This document shows positions 8,848 to 16,255 of a stretch of 64,000 bases of DNA, piece after piece. Within the stretch, counting starts at the first letter, position 1, and each line of letters starts with the position of its first letter. Both the position numbers and the translations under genes were made by a program. The notes beneath the pieces are model-generated. The model ran no database searches, was not told the origin of the DNA, and worked only from the letters and a program-made list of their open reading frames with translations. Location: assembly GCF_001544015.1 (NCBI RefSeq), contig NZ_AP014924.1, positions 1,922,001 through 1,986,000 of the forward strand, given 5' to 3'. The DNA is from Limnochorda pilosa (GTDB lineage Bacteria; Bacillota; Limnochordia; Limnochordales; Limnochordaceae).

Positions 8848-9243
8848 TCACCGTTCCGCTTCCACCCCGCCCGCGTCCGGGCCCGGCACCGTCTCCCCCA
8901 CCCCGCGCCCGAACGAGGGCGCGGCTTCCGCCAGGTCGTCCCGGATGCTCTCCGACGCTAGCGGTACGCCGCTCCGGTGTGCGGCCTGGGCGATCATGTG
9001 GGTGGTCACCGGGGAGATGAGAAAGATGAGCAGCACCGCCAGGATGGGCCGCAGCATGAGGACCCCCTGCTGGAGGGTGGCCAGCCATGAGAGGCCGATG
9101 CCCATCAGCAGGATCCCCCCGGTTCCGGCGATCCCGGCCGCGTGGAAGCGGCTGTAGACGTCGCGGAAGCGCAGAAGGCCCACGGAGCCGATCAGCATCC
9201 AGACGGCGGCCAGCAGGATGAGCACCTCAGCGGCGGTCTGCAT
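8848..9243 (-). CDS. mnhG: Na+/H+ antiporter subunit G
   Basis: This is the small membrane subunit of the Mrp (Mnh) multisubunit cation/proton antiporter. The 131-residue product has three hydrophobic segments and the family phrase GLLRFRDVYSRFHAAG near residue 23, followed by LISPVTTHMIAQAAHRSG. It carries a polar C-terminal tail of about 30 residues. It is the last gene of mnhABCDEFG and overlaps mnhF by 17 bp. Confidence 0.95.
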   Translation of the reverse strand: MQTAAEVLILLAAVWMLIGSVGLLRFRDVYSRFHAAGIAGTGGILLMGIGLSWLATLQQGVLMLRPILAVLLIFLISPVTTHMIAQAAHRSGVPLASESIRDDLAEAAPSFGRGVGETVPGPDAGGVEAER

Positions 9244-9508
9244 CGATGGGGATCCCCTTCACCAGGTAGTTGGCGATGGCCAGGGTGCCCACGAAGGAGA
9301 CCACCGCGAGCGCCAGCATCGCATCGAAGAAGTCGGTGTTCCCGCCCCGCACGCTCCAGACCCCCATGACCGCGATGAGGTGCAGCCCCACCACCTCCAG
9401 GGCCATGGCCCGGTCGGCGGTGGTCGGGCCCAGCAGCACCCGGGCCGCGGCCAGGCCCAGGGAGAGCCCCAGGAGCGCCAGGGCCAGATCCAGGATCGAA
9501 GGCGTCAT
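9227..9508 (-). CDS. mnhF: Na+/H+ antiporter subunit F
   Basis: A 93-residue Mrp subunit with three hydrophobic helices. Diagnostic features are RVLLGPTTADRAMALEVVG, the conserved R-x-x-x-G-P-x-x-x-D-R region of MrpF, and an FFDAMLALAVVSFVGTLA helix. The start is ATG 9506-9508, which overlaps the mnhE stop. MrpF is implicated in cholate/Na+ efflux in Bacillus (family knowledge). Confidence 0.95.
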   Translation of the reverse strand: MTPSILDLALALLGLSLGLAAARVLLGPTTADRAMALEVVGLHLIAVMGVWSVRGGNTDFFDAMLALAVVSFVGTLAIANYLVKGIPIDADRR

Positions 9509-9978
9509 CGCTCCCACACCCCCCGCACCAGGCGTTCGAAGAGCCGCTCGGAGGCCGCGACGTCGTCGGGCGCCTTCAGGTCCACCACGTGGATGAAGAG
9601 CTGTGAGCGGTCCGGCGAGAACTGGACCGAGACGGTCCCCGGGGTGAGGGTGATCATGTTGGCCACCGCCACCCGGTGCCAGTCCTCCTGCACCGCCACG
9701 GGAACCCCCATGATCCCCGGCTGGCGGCGCCCGCCCGGGTCCAGGATGAGCCGGGTCACCCAGACCGCGGACTTGAGCTGCTCCCACACGAGGCGCCCCA
9801 GGAGGCGGAGCGCGCCCCAGACCGGCACCAGGTAGAAGCGCCGCCCCTGCCCCCGCACCGCGAGCCATGTGAGCCCCGCCCCCACCCCATAGCCCAGGAG
9901 GAGGTTGATCCACGAGAAGGGCTCGAAGAAGAAGGCCCACGCCACGGCCACGGTCAGGTTGATGAGAAGCTGGCCCAT
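9505..9978 (-). CDS. mnhE: Na+/H+ antiporter subunit E
   Basis: A 157-residue Mrp subunit. Two N-terminal membrane helices (about 4-45) precede a cytoplasmic domain carrying NMITLTPGTVSVQFSPD, the MrpE core motif, and then LFIHVVDL. It lies between mnhD (52-bp gap upstream) and mnhF (overlapping). Confidence 0.95.
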   Translation of the reverse strand: MGQLLINLTVAVAWAFFFEPFSWINLLLGYGVGAGLTWLAVRGQGRRFYLVPVWGALRLLGRLVWEQLKSAVWVTRLILDPGGRRQPGIMGVPVAVQEDWHRVAVANMITLTPGTVSVQFSPDRSQLFIHVVDLKAPDDVAASERLFERLVRGVWER

Positions 9979-10030
9979 CCTTTCACCCCCGTGTAGGCGC
10001 CGGACTCGACCCGATCGCCCCTTGCCCCCT

Positions 10031-11572
10031 TCAGAACCGGCCGCTCACCAGCACCCCGGCCGCCTGGGGCCCCAGCACCGCGCCCACGTAGCGGGCGGGC
10101 TGCATCAGTTCCAGCGCCGTCGCATACGTGTAGTCCAGGACGTAGGCGGCCCCCACGCCCATGGCCACCGAGATCAGGAGCATCCCCACCGCCGGCCAGA
10201 CCAGCCCCGCGGTCGCCTCGGAGCCCACCTGCCGCTCGCCCGTGGAAGGCCCCCAGTACGCGTAGCGCCAGATCTTGATCATGGAGAAGAGGGTGAGGAA
10301 GCTCACCACCACGCTCACCGCCACCACCAGGTAGCCCCCCGCCCGGAGCCCCCCCAGCATCAGCGCGACCTTGCTGAAGAAGCCCGAGAAGGGTGGGATC
10401 CCCGCCAGGGAGAGGCCGCTCAGGAAGAAGATCGACGCGAGGAAGGGGTGGCTCTTCAGCACCCCGCTCATCTTCTCCAGGTGGGTGGTGCCGGTCACCA
10501 GCTCGGTGGCCCCGGCGGTGAGGAAGAGGCCGCTCTTGATCATCATGTTGTGCACGATGTGGAAGATCCCGCCCGCGAGCGCCAGCGGCGTGTAGAAGCC
10601 CAGCCCCATGAGCATGTAGCCGATCTGGCTCACGATGTGGAAGGCCAGGATCCGCTTGAAGTCCATCTGGGCCACGGGGCCCACCACGCCCAGGAACATG
10701 GTGAAGGAGGCCAGCACCAGGAAGAGGACCTGGTGGGTGACGGCCACGTTCCCCACGAAGATCAAGGTGAAGACCCGGTAGAGCGCGTAGATCCCCACCT
10801 TGCTCAGGAGGCCCGCGAAGAGGCCGACGATGGCCGTGGGCGGCGTGAAGTAGCTGTAGGGCAGCCAGAAGTAGAGGGGGAAGATAGCTGCCTTGATGCC
10901 GAAGACCGCCATGAAGACCACCGCGATCACCAGGATCCAGCCCCGGTCGGTGGCAGCGGCCACCTTCACCGCCAGGTCGGCCATGTTGACCGTACCCAGG
11001 GTGCGGTAGAGGACAGCCACGCCCACCAGGAAGAGGGTGGAGGCGACGATGTTGATGGCGATGTACTTGAGGCCCTCCTGCAGCTGTAGCCGGCCGCCCC
11101 CCAGGGTGAGGAGCACGTACGAGGCCAGGAGCGTCACCTCGAAAAAGACGAAGAGGTTGAAGAGGTCGCCAGTGAGGAACGCCCCGTAGACGCCCGCCAT
11201 CTGGAACTGGAAAAGCGGGAAGAAGAAGGCCCGCTGCCGCTCCTCGTCCACGGACCGGAGGGCGAAGGCGAACGCGAAGAAGGCCACCACGCCCGCGGCC
11301 AGCGCCATGAGGACGTTCAGCCGGTCCGCCACGAAGAGGATGCCGTAGGGTGCCGGCCAGTCCCCCGCCCGGTAGACCAGGGGTCCGCCCTGCAGGACCA
11401 AGACGAAGAGCCACAGGTCCACCGCGAGGGCGGCGACCACCCCCAGGGCCCCCGCCGCCCGCTGGTAGCGCAGGTGTCCGTGACCCAGCACCAGGAGGAT
11501 GCCGAAGCCCAGGCTCACCACCACCGGCAGGACGGGCAGGTTGCTGAACGGCGCCAGCTCGAGGCTACTCAT
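10031..11572 (-). CDS. mnhD: Na+/H+ antiporter subunit D
   Basis: A 513-residue antiporter-like subunit homologous to NuoM/NuoN. It contains KAAIFPLYFWLPYSYFTPPT near residue 220 and MDFKRILAFHIVSQIGYMLMG near residue 305, the MrpD versions of the pump signatures. The start is ATG 11570-11572, overlapping mnhC by eight bases. It is full length. Confidence 0.96.
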   Translation of the reverse strand: MSSLELAPFSNLPVLPVVVSLGFGILLVLGHGHLRYQRAAGALGVVAALAVDLWLFVLVLQGGPLVYRAGDWPAPYGILFVADRLNVLMALAAGVVAFFAFAFALRSVDEERQRAFFFPLFQFQMAGVYGAFLTGDLFNLFVFFEVTLLASYVLLTLGGGRLQLQEGLKYIAINIVASTLFLVGVAVLYRTLGTVNMADLAVKVAAATDRGWILVIAVVFMAVFGIKAAIFPLYFWLPYSYFTPPTAIVGLFAGLLSKVGIYALYRVFTLIFVGNVAVTHQVLFLVLASFTMFLGVVGPVAQMDFKRILAFHIVSQIGYMLMGLGFYTPLALAGGIFHIVHNMMIKSGLFLTAGATELVTGTTHLEKMSGVLKSHPFLASIFFLSGLSLAGIPPFSGFFSKVALMLGGLRAGGYLVVAVSVVVSFLTLFSMIKIWRYAYWGPSTGERQVGSEATAGLVWPAVGMLLISVAMGVGAAYVLDYTYATALELMQPARYVGAVLGPQAAGVLVSGRF

Positions 11573-11927
11573 GGGGATCCTCCAGGCTCCTCAGGCCTTC
11601 GGTGTCGTCGGTGCCATGGGCCTGGTATGCCCGGTAGGCCAGGACCAGCACGAAGGCGGTGGTGGCGAAGCCGATGACGATCGCGGTCAGGATGAGCGCC
11701 TGCGGCAGCGGATCGGTGTAGGCCGGCGTGCCCGCGGCGGCGGTCACCGCGTCCCCAAGGATCGGCGGCCCGCCCCGCTTGACGCCCCCCGAGATGAAGA
11801 GCATCAGGTTCGCCCCGTGGGAGATGAGCACCGTGCCCAGCACCACCCGCAACAGCTCGCGCTGCAGCAGCAGGTAGATGCCACACCCGACGAGCACCCC
11901 GATGGCCAGTGAGGTCAGGAGCTCCAT
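11565..11927 (-). CDS. mnhC: Na+/H+ antiporter subunit C
   Basis: A 120-residue NuoK-like subunit. LISHGANLMLFISGG and DPLPQALILTAIVIGFATTA are characteristic of MrpC, the latter being the conserved last helix. The start is ATG 11925-11927, within the 3' end of mnhB (13-bp overlap). Confidence 0.96.
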   Translation of the reverse strand: MELLTSLAIGVLVGCGIYLLLQRELLRVVLGTVLISHGANLMLFISGGVKRGGPPILGDAVTAAAGTPAYTDPLPQALILTAIVIGFATTAFVLVLAYRAYQAHGTDDTEGLRSLEDPHE

Positions 11928-12517
11928 GGGCGGCTCCCCTCCCCCTCGTGCCGGATGGCTCCCGTCTCCTCGCCCGCGGGCGGGGCCACTCCTCCGTCGG
12001 CCGCTGCCGGCGCTCGGTCCACCCCGCGCTTGCCCCCGTCTTCCACGGAGACACCCGCCCCCGCCCCGTTGCCCATGGGCCCGGCCGGAGCCTCCGGCCG
12101 GATCACCGGATCGCCCGAAATGTTGAGGATGACCGACTGGGTCGTGCCCACCACCACCAGGAAGACGCCCAGGTCGAAGAGCTGGGCGGTGGCCAGTTCC
12201 ACCTCGAAACGCCCCAGGTGGACGGGCCCGAAGGCGTGGGTGAGGAAGGGGTAGCCCAGCAGGATCCCGCCGATGCCGGTGCCCGCCGCGAAGAGGAGCC
12301 CCAACCCGATGAAGAGCCAACCCGGAACCGGCACGTACCGCCCGGCCTCTTCCCTGCTCCACACCACCGCCTGGAGGACGATGGCCGAAGCGGCCACCAG
12401 CCCGGCGATGAAGCCACCCCCGGGGTTGTTGTGCCCCCGCAGGAAGAGGTAGAGGGCCAGGGCCAGGATGAGCGGGGTCGCGATCCGGGAGACCAGGCGG
12501 GGGATCAAGGCATCCAT
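11915..12517 (-). CDS. mnhB: Na+/H+ antiporter subunit B with long C-terminal tail
   Basis: A 200-residue Mrp subunit. The first 140 residues are standard MrpB, with LRGHNNPGGGFIAGLVAASA (residues 27-46) and FDLGVFLVVVGTTQSVILN. The last 60 residues are a low-complexity Gly/Ala/Pro/Glu-rich tail absent from typical MrpB of about 140 residues. The ATG overlaps the mnhA stop as TGATG. The tail overlaps the start of mnhC, so it may only be 3' drift. Confidence 0.95.
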   Translation of the reverse strand: MDALIPRLVSRIATPLILALALYLFLRGHNNPGGGFIAGLVAASAIVLQAVVWSREEAGRYVPVPGWLFIGLGLLFAAGTGIGGILLGYPFLTHAFGPVHLGRFEVELATAQLFDLGVFLVVVGTTQSVILNISGDPVIRPEAPAGPMGNGAGAGVSVEDGGKRGVDRAPAAADGGVAPPAGEETGAIRHEGEGSRPWSS

Positions 12518-14868
12518 CAGGCTCCGTCCCCCTTCTCGCCGCTGCGCTGGGTCCGGGCGGCCGCCCTCTGGGCCCGTGCCGAGATCAGCATGTAGACGCC
12601 CAGGGCCGCCATGGAAAGGACCGTGATCTCGCCCATGGTGTCCAGGCCCCGGAAGTCCACCAGGATCACGTTGACGATGTTCCGCCCCCCGCCCAGGTCC
12701 AGGCTCTGCTCCACAAAGTAGGTGGAGATGGGCTGGAAGAGCTGGGTGCCGTTGGCCCGGAGCGAGAGCCACGTAACGACGACGCCGCTCAGCACGCCCA
12801 CCGTCAGGTTGGCCGCCCGCCGGCCAGCCGAGATCACCCGCCGGCGCAGCGGCGGCAGGTGGACGAAGGCCAGGAGGAGCAGCACCACCGAGACCGACTC
12901 CACCACAAGCTGGGTGAGCGCCAGGTCGGGCGCCTGCCAGATCACCCAGAGGAGGACCACCGAGAAGCCCACCACACCCAGGGCCAGGATAGCGGCCAGC
13001 CCCTTGCGGGTGCGCACCGTGAAGAAGGACGCGACCACGATGGCGGCCAGGAGCACCCCTTCCGTCACGCTGGGGGCGGCCAGGTCCAGGGGCCGCAGTT
13101 CCAGCACCCCCGCCCCGAGGGCGGTGCCGCCCACCAGGAGCACGAAGCCGCCCACGATGTACGAGAGGTAGTCCGAAAGCCGGCCGGTCATGTAGCCGTC
13201 GGTCACCCAGTGGGCGAAGTGGAGGAGGCCGTCGAGCCCCCACTGGTACGCCCGGTCGGCGGTCCAGCGGGTGGTGAGCCGCTGCAGCATCCCCCGCACC
13301 CCCTGCCGGGCGGGATAGAGGGCCAGGGCTCCCAGCAGGGCGGCTGCGCTCATGAGGAGCGGCAGGTTCACCCCGTGCCAGAGGGCCGCGTGCACGTGGA
13401 CCTCCTCCCCCGCCAGCGCGCGCGCGGCCGGCTCGATGAGGCCTCCCGTCACCAGCCCCGGGGCGATCCCCACGGCCGCCGCCACCCCGGTGAGGAGCAG
13501 CGGGCTCAGCCGCATCCCGAAGGGCGCCTCGTGCGGGTGGTGGGGTGCCTGGCCCCGGGCGGGGGCGAAGAAGACCTCGTGGAAGAGCACGAAGGAGTAG
13601 AGCGCGGTGAAGAGGCTGGCCACCGTGGCCACCACCGGAAGAGCCGCCGCGAACCATCGCACGCCCGCCGAACCTTCCGCCAGGCTGGCGAAGATCATCT
13701 CCTTGCTGATGAAGCCGCTCAGAAGCGGCGCCCCGGCCAGGGAGAGGGCGCTCAGGGTCATGAGGGTGGCGGTCCAGGGCATGGCCCGGCGGAGGCCGCC
13801 CAGGTTCGCCAGGTCGCGGGTGCCCGCCTCGTGGTCCACGATGCCCACCAGCAGGAAGAGGGCGCCCTTGAAGGTGGCGTGGTTGAAGAGGTGGAACGCG
13901 CCTGCCGCCAGCGCCTCCGCGCTCCCCAGGCCCAGGGCGGCCATGATGAAGCCGAGCTGGGAGACGGTGGAGTAGGCCAGGAGGGCCTTCAGGTCCCGCT
14001 GGCGGAGGGCCGTGTAGGAGCCCACCAGCATGGTGAGCATCCCGACCCCCGCCACCGGATAGAACCAGGCGGCCGTACCGCCCAGGACCAGGCTCAGACG
14101 CCCCACCAGATAAAGGCCCGCCTTCACCATGGTGGCCGAGTGGAGGTAGGCGCTCACCGGGGTAGGCGCCTCCATGGCCGCCGGCAGCCAGATGTGGAAC
14201 GGCACCTGGGCCGATTTGGTGAAGGCCCCCGCCAGCACCAGGCCTACGATCCACGGGTAGAAGGGATGCGCCGTCACCGCCGGCGCCAGCGCCGCCAGCT
14301 CCCGCACCGAGAGGGTGCCCGTGGCCAGGTAGAGCAGCAGGAAGCCCACCAGCATCGCGAAGCCGCCGACCACCGTGATGAGCAGGGCCTTGAGCGCCCC
14401 GTCCCGGGACGCTTCCCGGTGGTGCCAGAACCCGATGAGGAGGAAGGAGCTGACGCTGGTCAGCTCCCAGAAGACGTAGAGCAGGAGAAGGTTGTCCGAG
14501 AGGACGACGCCCAGCATCGACCCCATGAAGAGGAGGATGTAGAGGTAGAACTTGGGGCGGTCCTCCTCCGGCCCCAGGTAGTACCGGCTGTAGAGCACCA
14601 CCAGCGCGCCGATGCCCGTGATGAGCAGCGCGAAGAGAAGCGACCAGCCGTCCAGCCGCAGGGCCGCCTCGATGCCGAGCCGGTCGACCCATGGGCGGCT
14701 CCAGACCAGACCTTCACCGGAGAGCCGGCCGATGCGGCCGAGGAACCATGCAAAGAGCGCCAGCGGAACGGGAAGGACGAGCCACGGGAGCTTCGACCCA
14801 GCGCGGCGTCCAATCAGCGGCAGCAGGCCAGCAGCGAGAAACGGGAGCGTCAAAGCCGCCGGAAGCAT
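12517..14868 (-). CDS. mnhA: Na+/H+ antiporter subunit A
   Basis: The large Mrp subunit, 783 residues, homologous to NuoL. It has TKSAQVPFHIWLPAAMEAPT near residue 220 and QRDLKALLAYSTVSQLGF. The C-terminal part includes the DUF4040-like segment (VVIWQAPDLALTQLVVESVS-type motif) and the final MrpA/B-like helices (FRGLDTMGEITVLSMAALGVY). The start is ATG 14866-14868 with AGAGGA upstream; the longer frame has no site. It is the first gene of the operon, 48 bp from the predicted promoter. Confidence 0.96.
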   Translation of the reverse strand: MLPAALTLPFLAAGLLPLIGRRAGSKLPWLVLPVPLALFAWFLGRIGRLSGEGLVWSRPWVDRLGIEAALRLDGWSLLFALLITGIGALVVLYSRYYLGPEEDRPKFYLYILLFMGSMLGVVLSDNLLLLYVFWELTSVSSFLLIGFWHHREASRDGALKALLITVVGGFAMLVGFLLLYLATGTLSVRELAALAPAVTAHPFYPWIVGLVLAGAFTKSAQVPFHIWLPAAMEAPTPVSAYLHSATMVKAGLYLVGRLSLVLGGTAAWFYPVAGVGMLTMLVGSYTALRQRDLKALLAYSTVSQLGFIMAALGLGSAEALAAGAFHLFNHATFKGALFLLVGIVDHEAGTRDLANLGGLRRAMPWTATLMTLSALSLAGAPLLSGFISKEMIFASLAEGSAGVRWFAAALPVVATVASLFTALYSFVLFHEVFFAPARGQAPHHPHEAPFGMRLSPLLLTGVAAAVGIAPGLVTGGLIEPAARALAGEEVHVHAALWHGVNLPLLMSAAALLGALALYPARQGVRGMLQRLTTRWTADRAYQWGLDGLLHFAHWVTDGYMTGRLSDYLSYIVGGFVLLVGGTALGAGVLELRPLDLAAPSVTEGVLLAAIVVASFFTVRTRKGLAAILALGVVGFSVVLLWVIWQAPDLALTQLVVESVSVVLLLLAFVHLPPLRRRVISAGRRAANLTVGVLSGVVVTWLSLRANGTQLFQPISTYFVEQSLDLGGGRNIVNVILVDFRGLDTMGEITVLSMAALGVYMLISARAQRAAARTQRSGEKGDGA

Positions 14869-14915
14869 GCGATCCTCTTCTCGTGGCGAAATGTGGAAGC
14901 CAGACGCACAAGGCC

Positions 14916-14944
14916 ATTCTACCGGAGCCCCGGGCACGCGTCAA
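14916..14944 (-). promoter_or_regulatory. Sigma-A promoter of the mnh operon
   Basis: On the minus strand: TTGACG (-35, 14939-14944), 17-bp spacer, TAGAAT (-10, 14916-14921). Spacing and both hexamers fit the vegetative consensus. It is the only good candidate between tRNA-Ala and mnhA, about 48 bp from the mnhA ATG. Confidence 0.75.
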
Positions 14945-15106
14945 ACCTGCACACGGAGACTCCAGGATACAGGGATCGGCACCCCATCCTGCGGGCTGAA
15001 GCCGCCGTGCTGAACTGACTCTTCGGTCTTCGCGCGGCGCGCCGGAACGGTGTTGTCGGAACCTGTCGGCAGTACTTGGTCCCCCGGCAGTGCCTCAGCC
15101 AAAGCG

Positions 15107-15140
15107 AACGCCCGCCGGAGATCGGCTCCTGGCGGGCGTT
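15107..15140 (-). terminator. Hairpin downstream of tRNA-Ala
   Basis: A nearly perfect inverted repeat: AACGCCCGCC plus GGAG pairs with CTCC plus GGCGGGCGTT, with a five-base loop and one bulged base. It begins six bases after the tRNA 3' CCA. The following bases read TCGCTTT on the minus strand, only a weak U-tract, but such tracts are common in GC-rich genomes. It insulates the tRNA from the mnh operon. Confidence 0.65.
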
Positions 15141-15145
15141 TCCTC

Positions 15146-15221
15146 TGGTGGACCTGATGGGATTCGAACCCACGACCTCTGCGATGCGAACGCAGCGCTC
15201 TCCCAGCTGAGCTACAGGCCC
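15146..15221 (-). tRNA. tRNA-Ala (CGC)
   Basis: A full cloverleaf on the minus strand with encoded CCA. The acceptor stem GGGCCTG/CAGGTCC contains the G3-U70 wobble that identifies alanine tRNAs. The anticodon stem CTGCG/CGCAG carries the loop TTCGCAT, so the anticodon is CGC, reading codon GCG. The T-arm GGGTTCGAATCCC is canonical. A dedicated CGC species suits a high-GC genome. Confidence 0.97.
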
Positions 15222-15282
15222 ACGAGCAACCCTAAGTATACAACGGCGGCTGGTCGTGCGCAAGGTGCCGCCTTGCCTCACA

Positions 15283-15298
15283 AAAGAGGTACCCGAAA
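15283..15298 (+). repeat. 16-bp direct repeat, copy 1
   Basis: AAAGAGGTACCCGAAA, identical to a second copy at 15319-15334 (36-bp period). Both lie just upstream of the transposase fragment and are probably subterminal binding sites or end sequence of the insertion element. Confidence 0.6.
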
Positions 15299-15318
15299 GA
15301 GGTTCGTTGCCTCGGAAG

Positions 15319-15334
15319 AAAGAGGTACCCGAAA
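15319..15334 (+). repeat. 16-bp direct repeat, copy 2
   Basis: Second copy of AAAGAGGTACCCGAAA, 36 bp after the first and about 38 bp before the transposase start codon. It flanks the left end of the insertion-sequence remnant. Confidence 0.6.
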
Positions 15335-15371
15335 TGGGTCGACTCCCCGCGCCGAGAAAGGAGGAGCAGCG

Positions 15372-15757
15372 ATGAGCCTGAAGGAGGCGGGGGGAGTGCC
15401 GCTCACGTTGAGCGAACGTCGGGCGGTGGTCCGTGAACTGGCCGAGAAGTACCAGCGGGCCCGCAATGGCGAGAAAATGCGGCTCCTGGACCATGCCCAG
15501 CACGTGCTCGACTACAACCGTTCGTACGCTGCCAGAGTCCTGAGGAACGTATCTCACTCGTTGCACCACACCAGGAGTCCCCGGCGGCAAGGGAGCCGAC
15601 GGCCTGGGCGGTGCGTCGTCTACGACATGCCGGTGAAGGAAGCCCTGCAACGCGTGTGGGCCATCTTGAGCTTCCCCGCGGGCAAGCGGTTGGCGCCCTT
15701 CCTTCCGGAGGTCGTTCCCATCCTGGAGCGCCTTCCGCAGGGCGCCCCGCTCATGCA
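15372..15757 (+). pseudogene. Truncated ISNCY-like transposase
   Basis: The frame begins at ATG 15372 after AAAGGAGGAG. It encodes LTLSERRAVVRELAEKYQRA, EKMRLLDHAQHVLDYNRSYA, VYDMPVKEALQRVWAI and GKRLAPFLPEVVPILERL. These match the N-terminal helical DNA-binding region of ISNCY/integrase-core transposases (family knowledge). The DDE catalytic domain is missing: similarity stops near 15757, where the frame enters the antisense of the neighbouring YgiT gene. A functional enzyme would exceed 400 residues. The right end of the element was not found. Confidence 0.75.
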
Positions 15758-16002
15758 GGGACCGGAAAGACCACGTTCACCACCGGTTCAACGAGGGTGT
15801 GGCTCTCGGCCCATCTCAGGAGGGGCTGCACCAGATCTTCCACCGCCTGTGCAACATCCCACTCGAGAACGGCGTTCTCGCACCGCGAGCAGACAGCGAC
15901 CGCTGGAATCCCAGTAACGGTCACCGTCATCCTTCCTTTGCGGTACACTTGCGTTGCCGATCCCGCTCCGATCATATCCGCTCCGCACAGTTCGCAGGCG
16001 AT
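15751..16002 (-). pseudogene. YgiT-type zinc-finger antitoxin, start lost
   Basis: The frame encodes a YgiT/MqsA-type N-terminal zinc finger: ACELCGADM, then TVTVTGIPAVAVCSRCENAV, a C-x2-C pair followed by C-x2-C. The family is the antitoxin partner of small RNase-like toxins. An ATG at 15973-15975 would cut off the first CxxC. An in-frame ATC at 16000-16002 is preceded by GAGGTGA at suitable spacing, so either translation begins at a rare ATC or the original ATG has mutated. The 3' end runs to the junction with the transposase fragment. The adjacent toxin is also broken, so decay is the simplest reading. Confidence 0.65.
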
Positions 16003-16207
16003 GTCTTCTCACCTCGCCGGCGGCGGCGTTTCGAGTTCTTCTCCCAGGTCAACGTATCTGGTACGTACGCTGTAACGATGACGCCCTCTTTGGCGGCATC
16101 CTCCTCAGAAGCAGCCCGTCTTTGGCTGCTTCTACCTGGGCATGAGTCGTGATGCGCAGTCGCTTCTCACCGGACTCAATCTGCCGGCGCAGACGCTCCA
16201 GGTCCAT
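15972..16207 (-). pseudogene. DUF4258-like toxin remnant, frameshifted with internal deletion
   Basis: From ATG 16205-16207 the frame reads MDLERLRRQIESGE, then LRITTHAQVEAAKDGLLL, the start of a DUF4258 protein, and stops at 16049. The family's C-terminal strand, EGVIVTAYVPDTLTWE, follows in a different frame and ends at TGA 15972-15974, overlapping the antitoxin frame. Roughly 25-30 central residues normally lie between these parts, so the gene carries both a deletion and a frameshift. DUF4258 proteins commonly pair with YgiT antitoxins (family knowledge). Confidence 0.65.
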
Positions 16208-16255
16208 AGTAGCATAACCACCGCCAGGGTTTCCTGCATCCCGACGCGCGTTCCC

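Noticed and set aside
12859-15018. 719-codon plus-strand frame opposite mnhA
   Set aside because: Antisense shadow of a conserved Mrp subunit, low-complexity composition.
15283-15334. Two identical 16-bp repeats considered as a CRISPR array
   Set aside because: Only two units, 20-bp gap, no cas genes, and they sit at the end of a transposase fragment.
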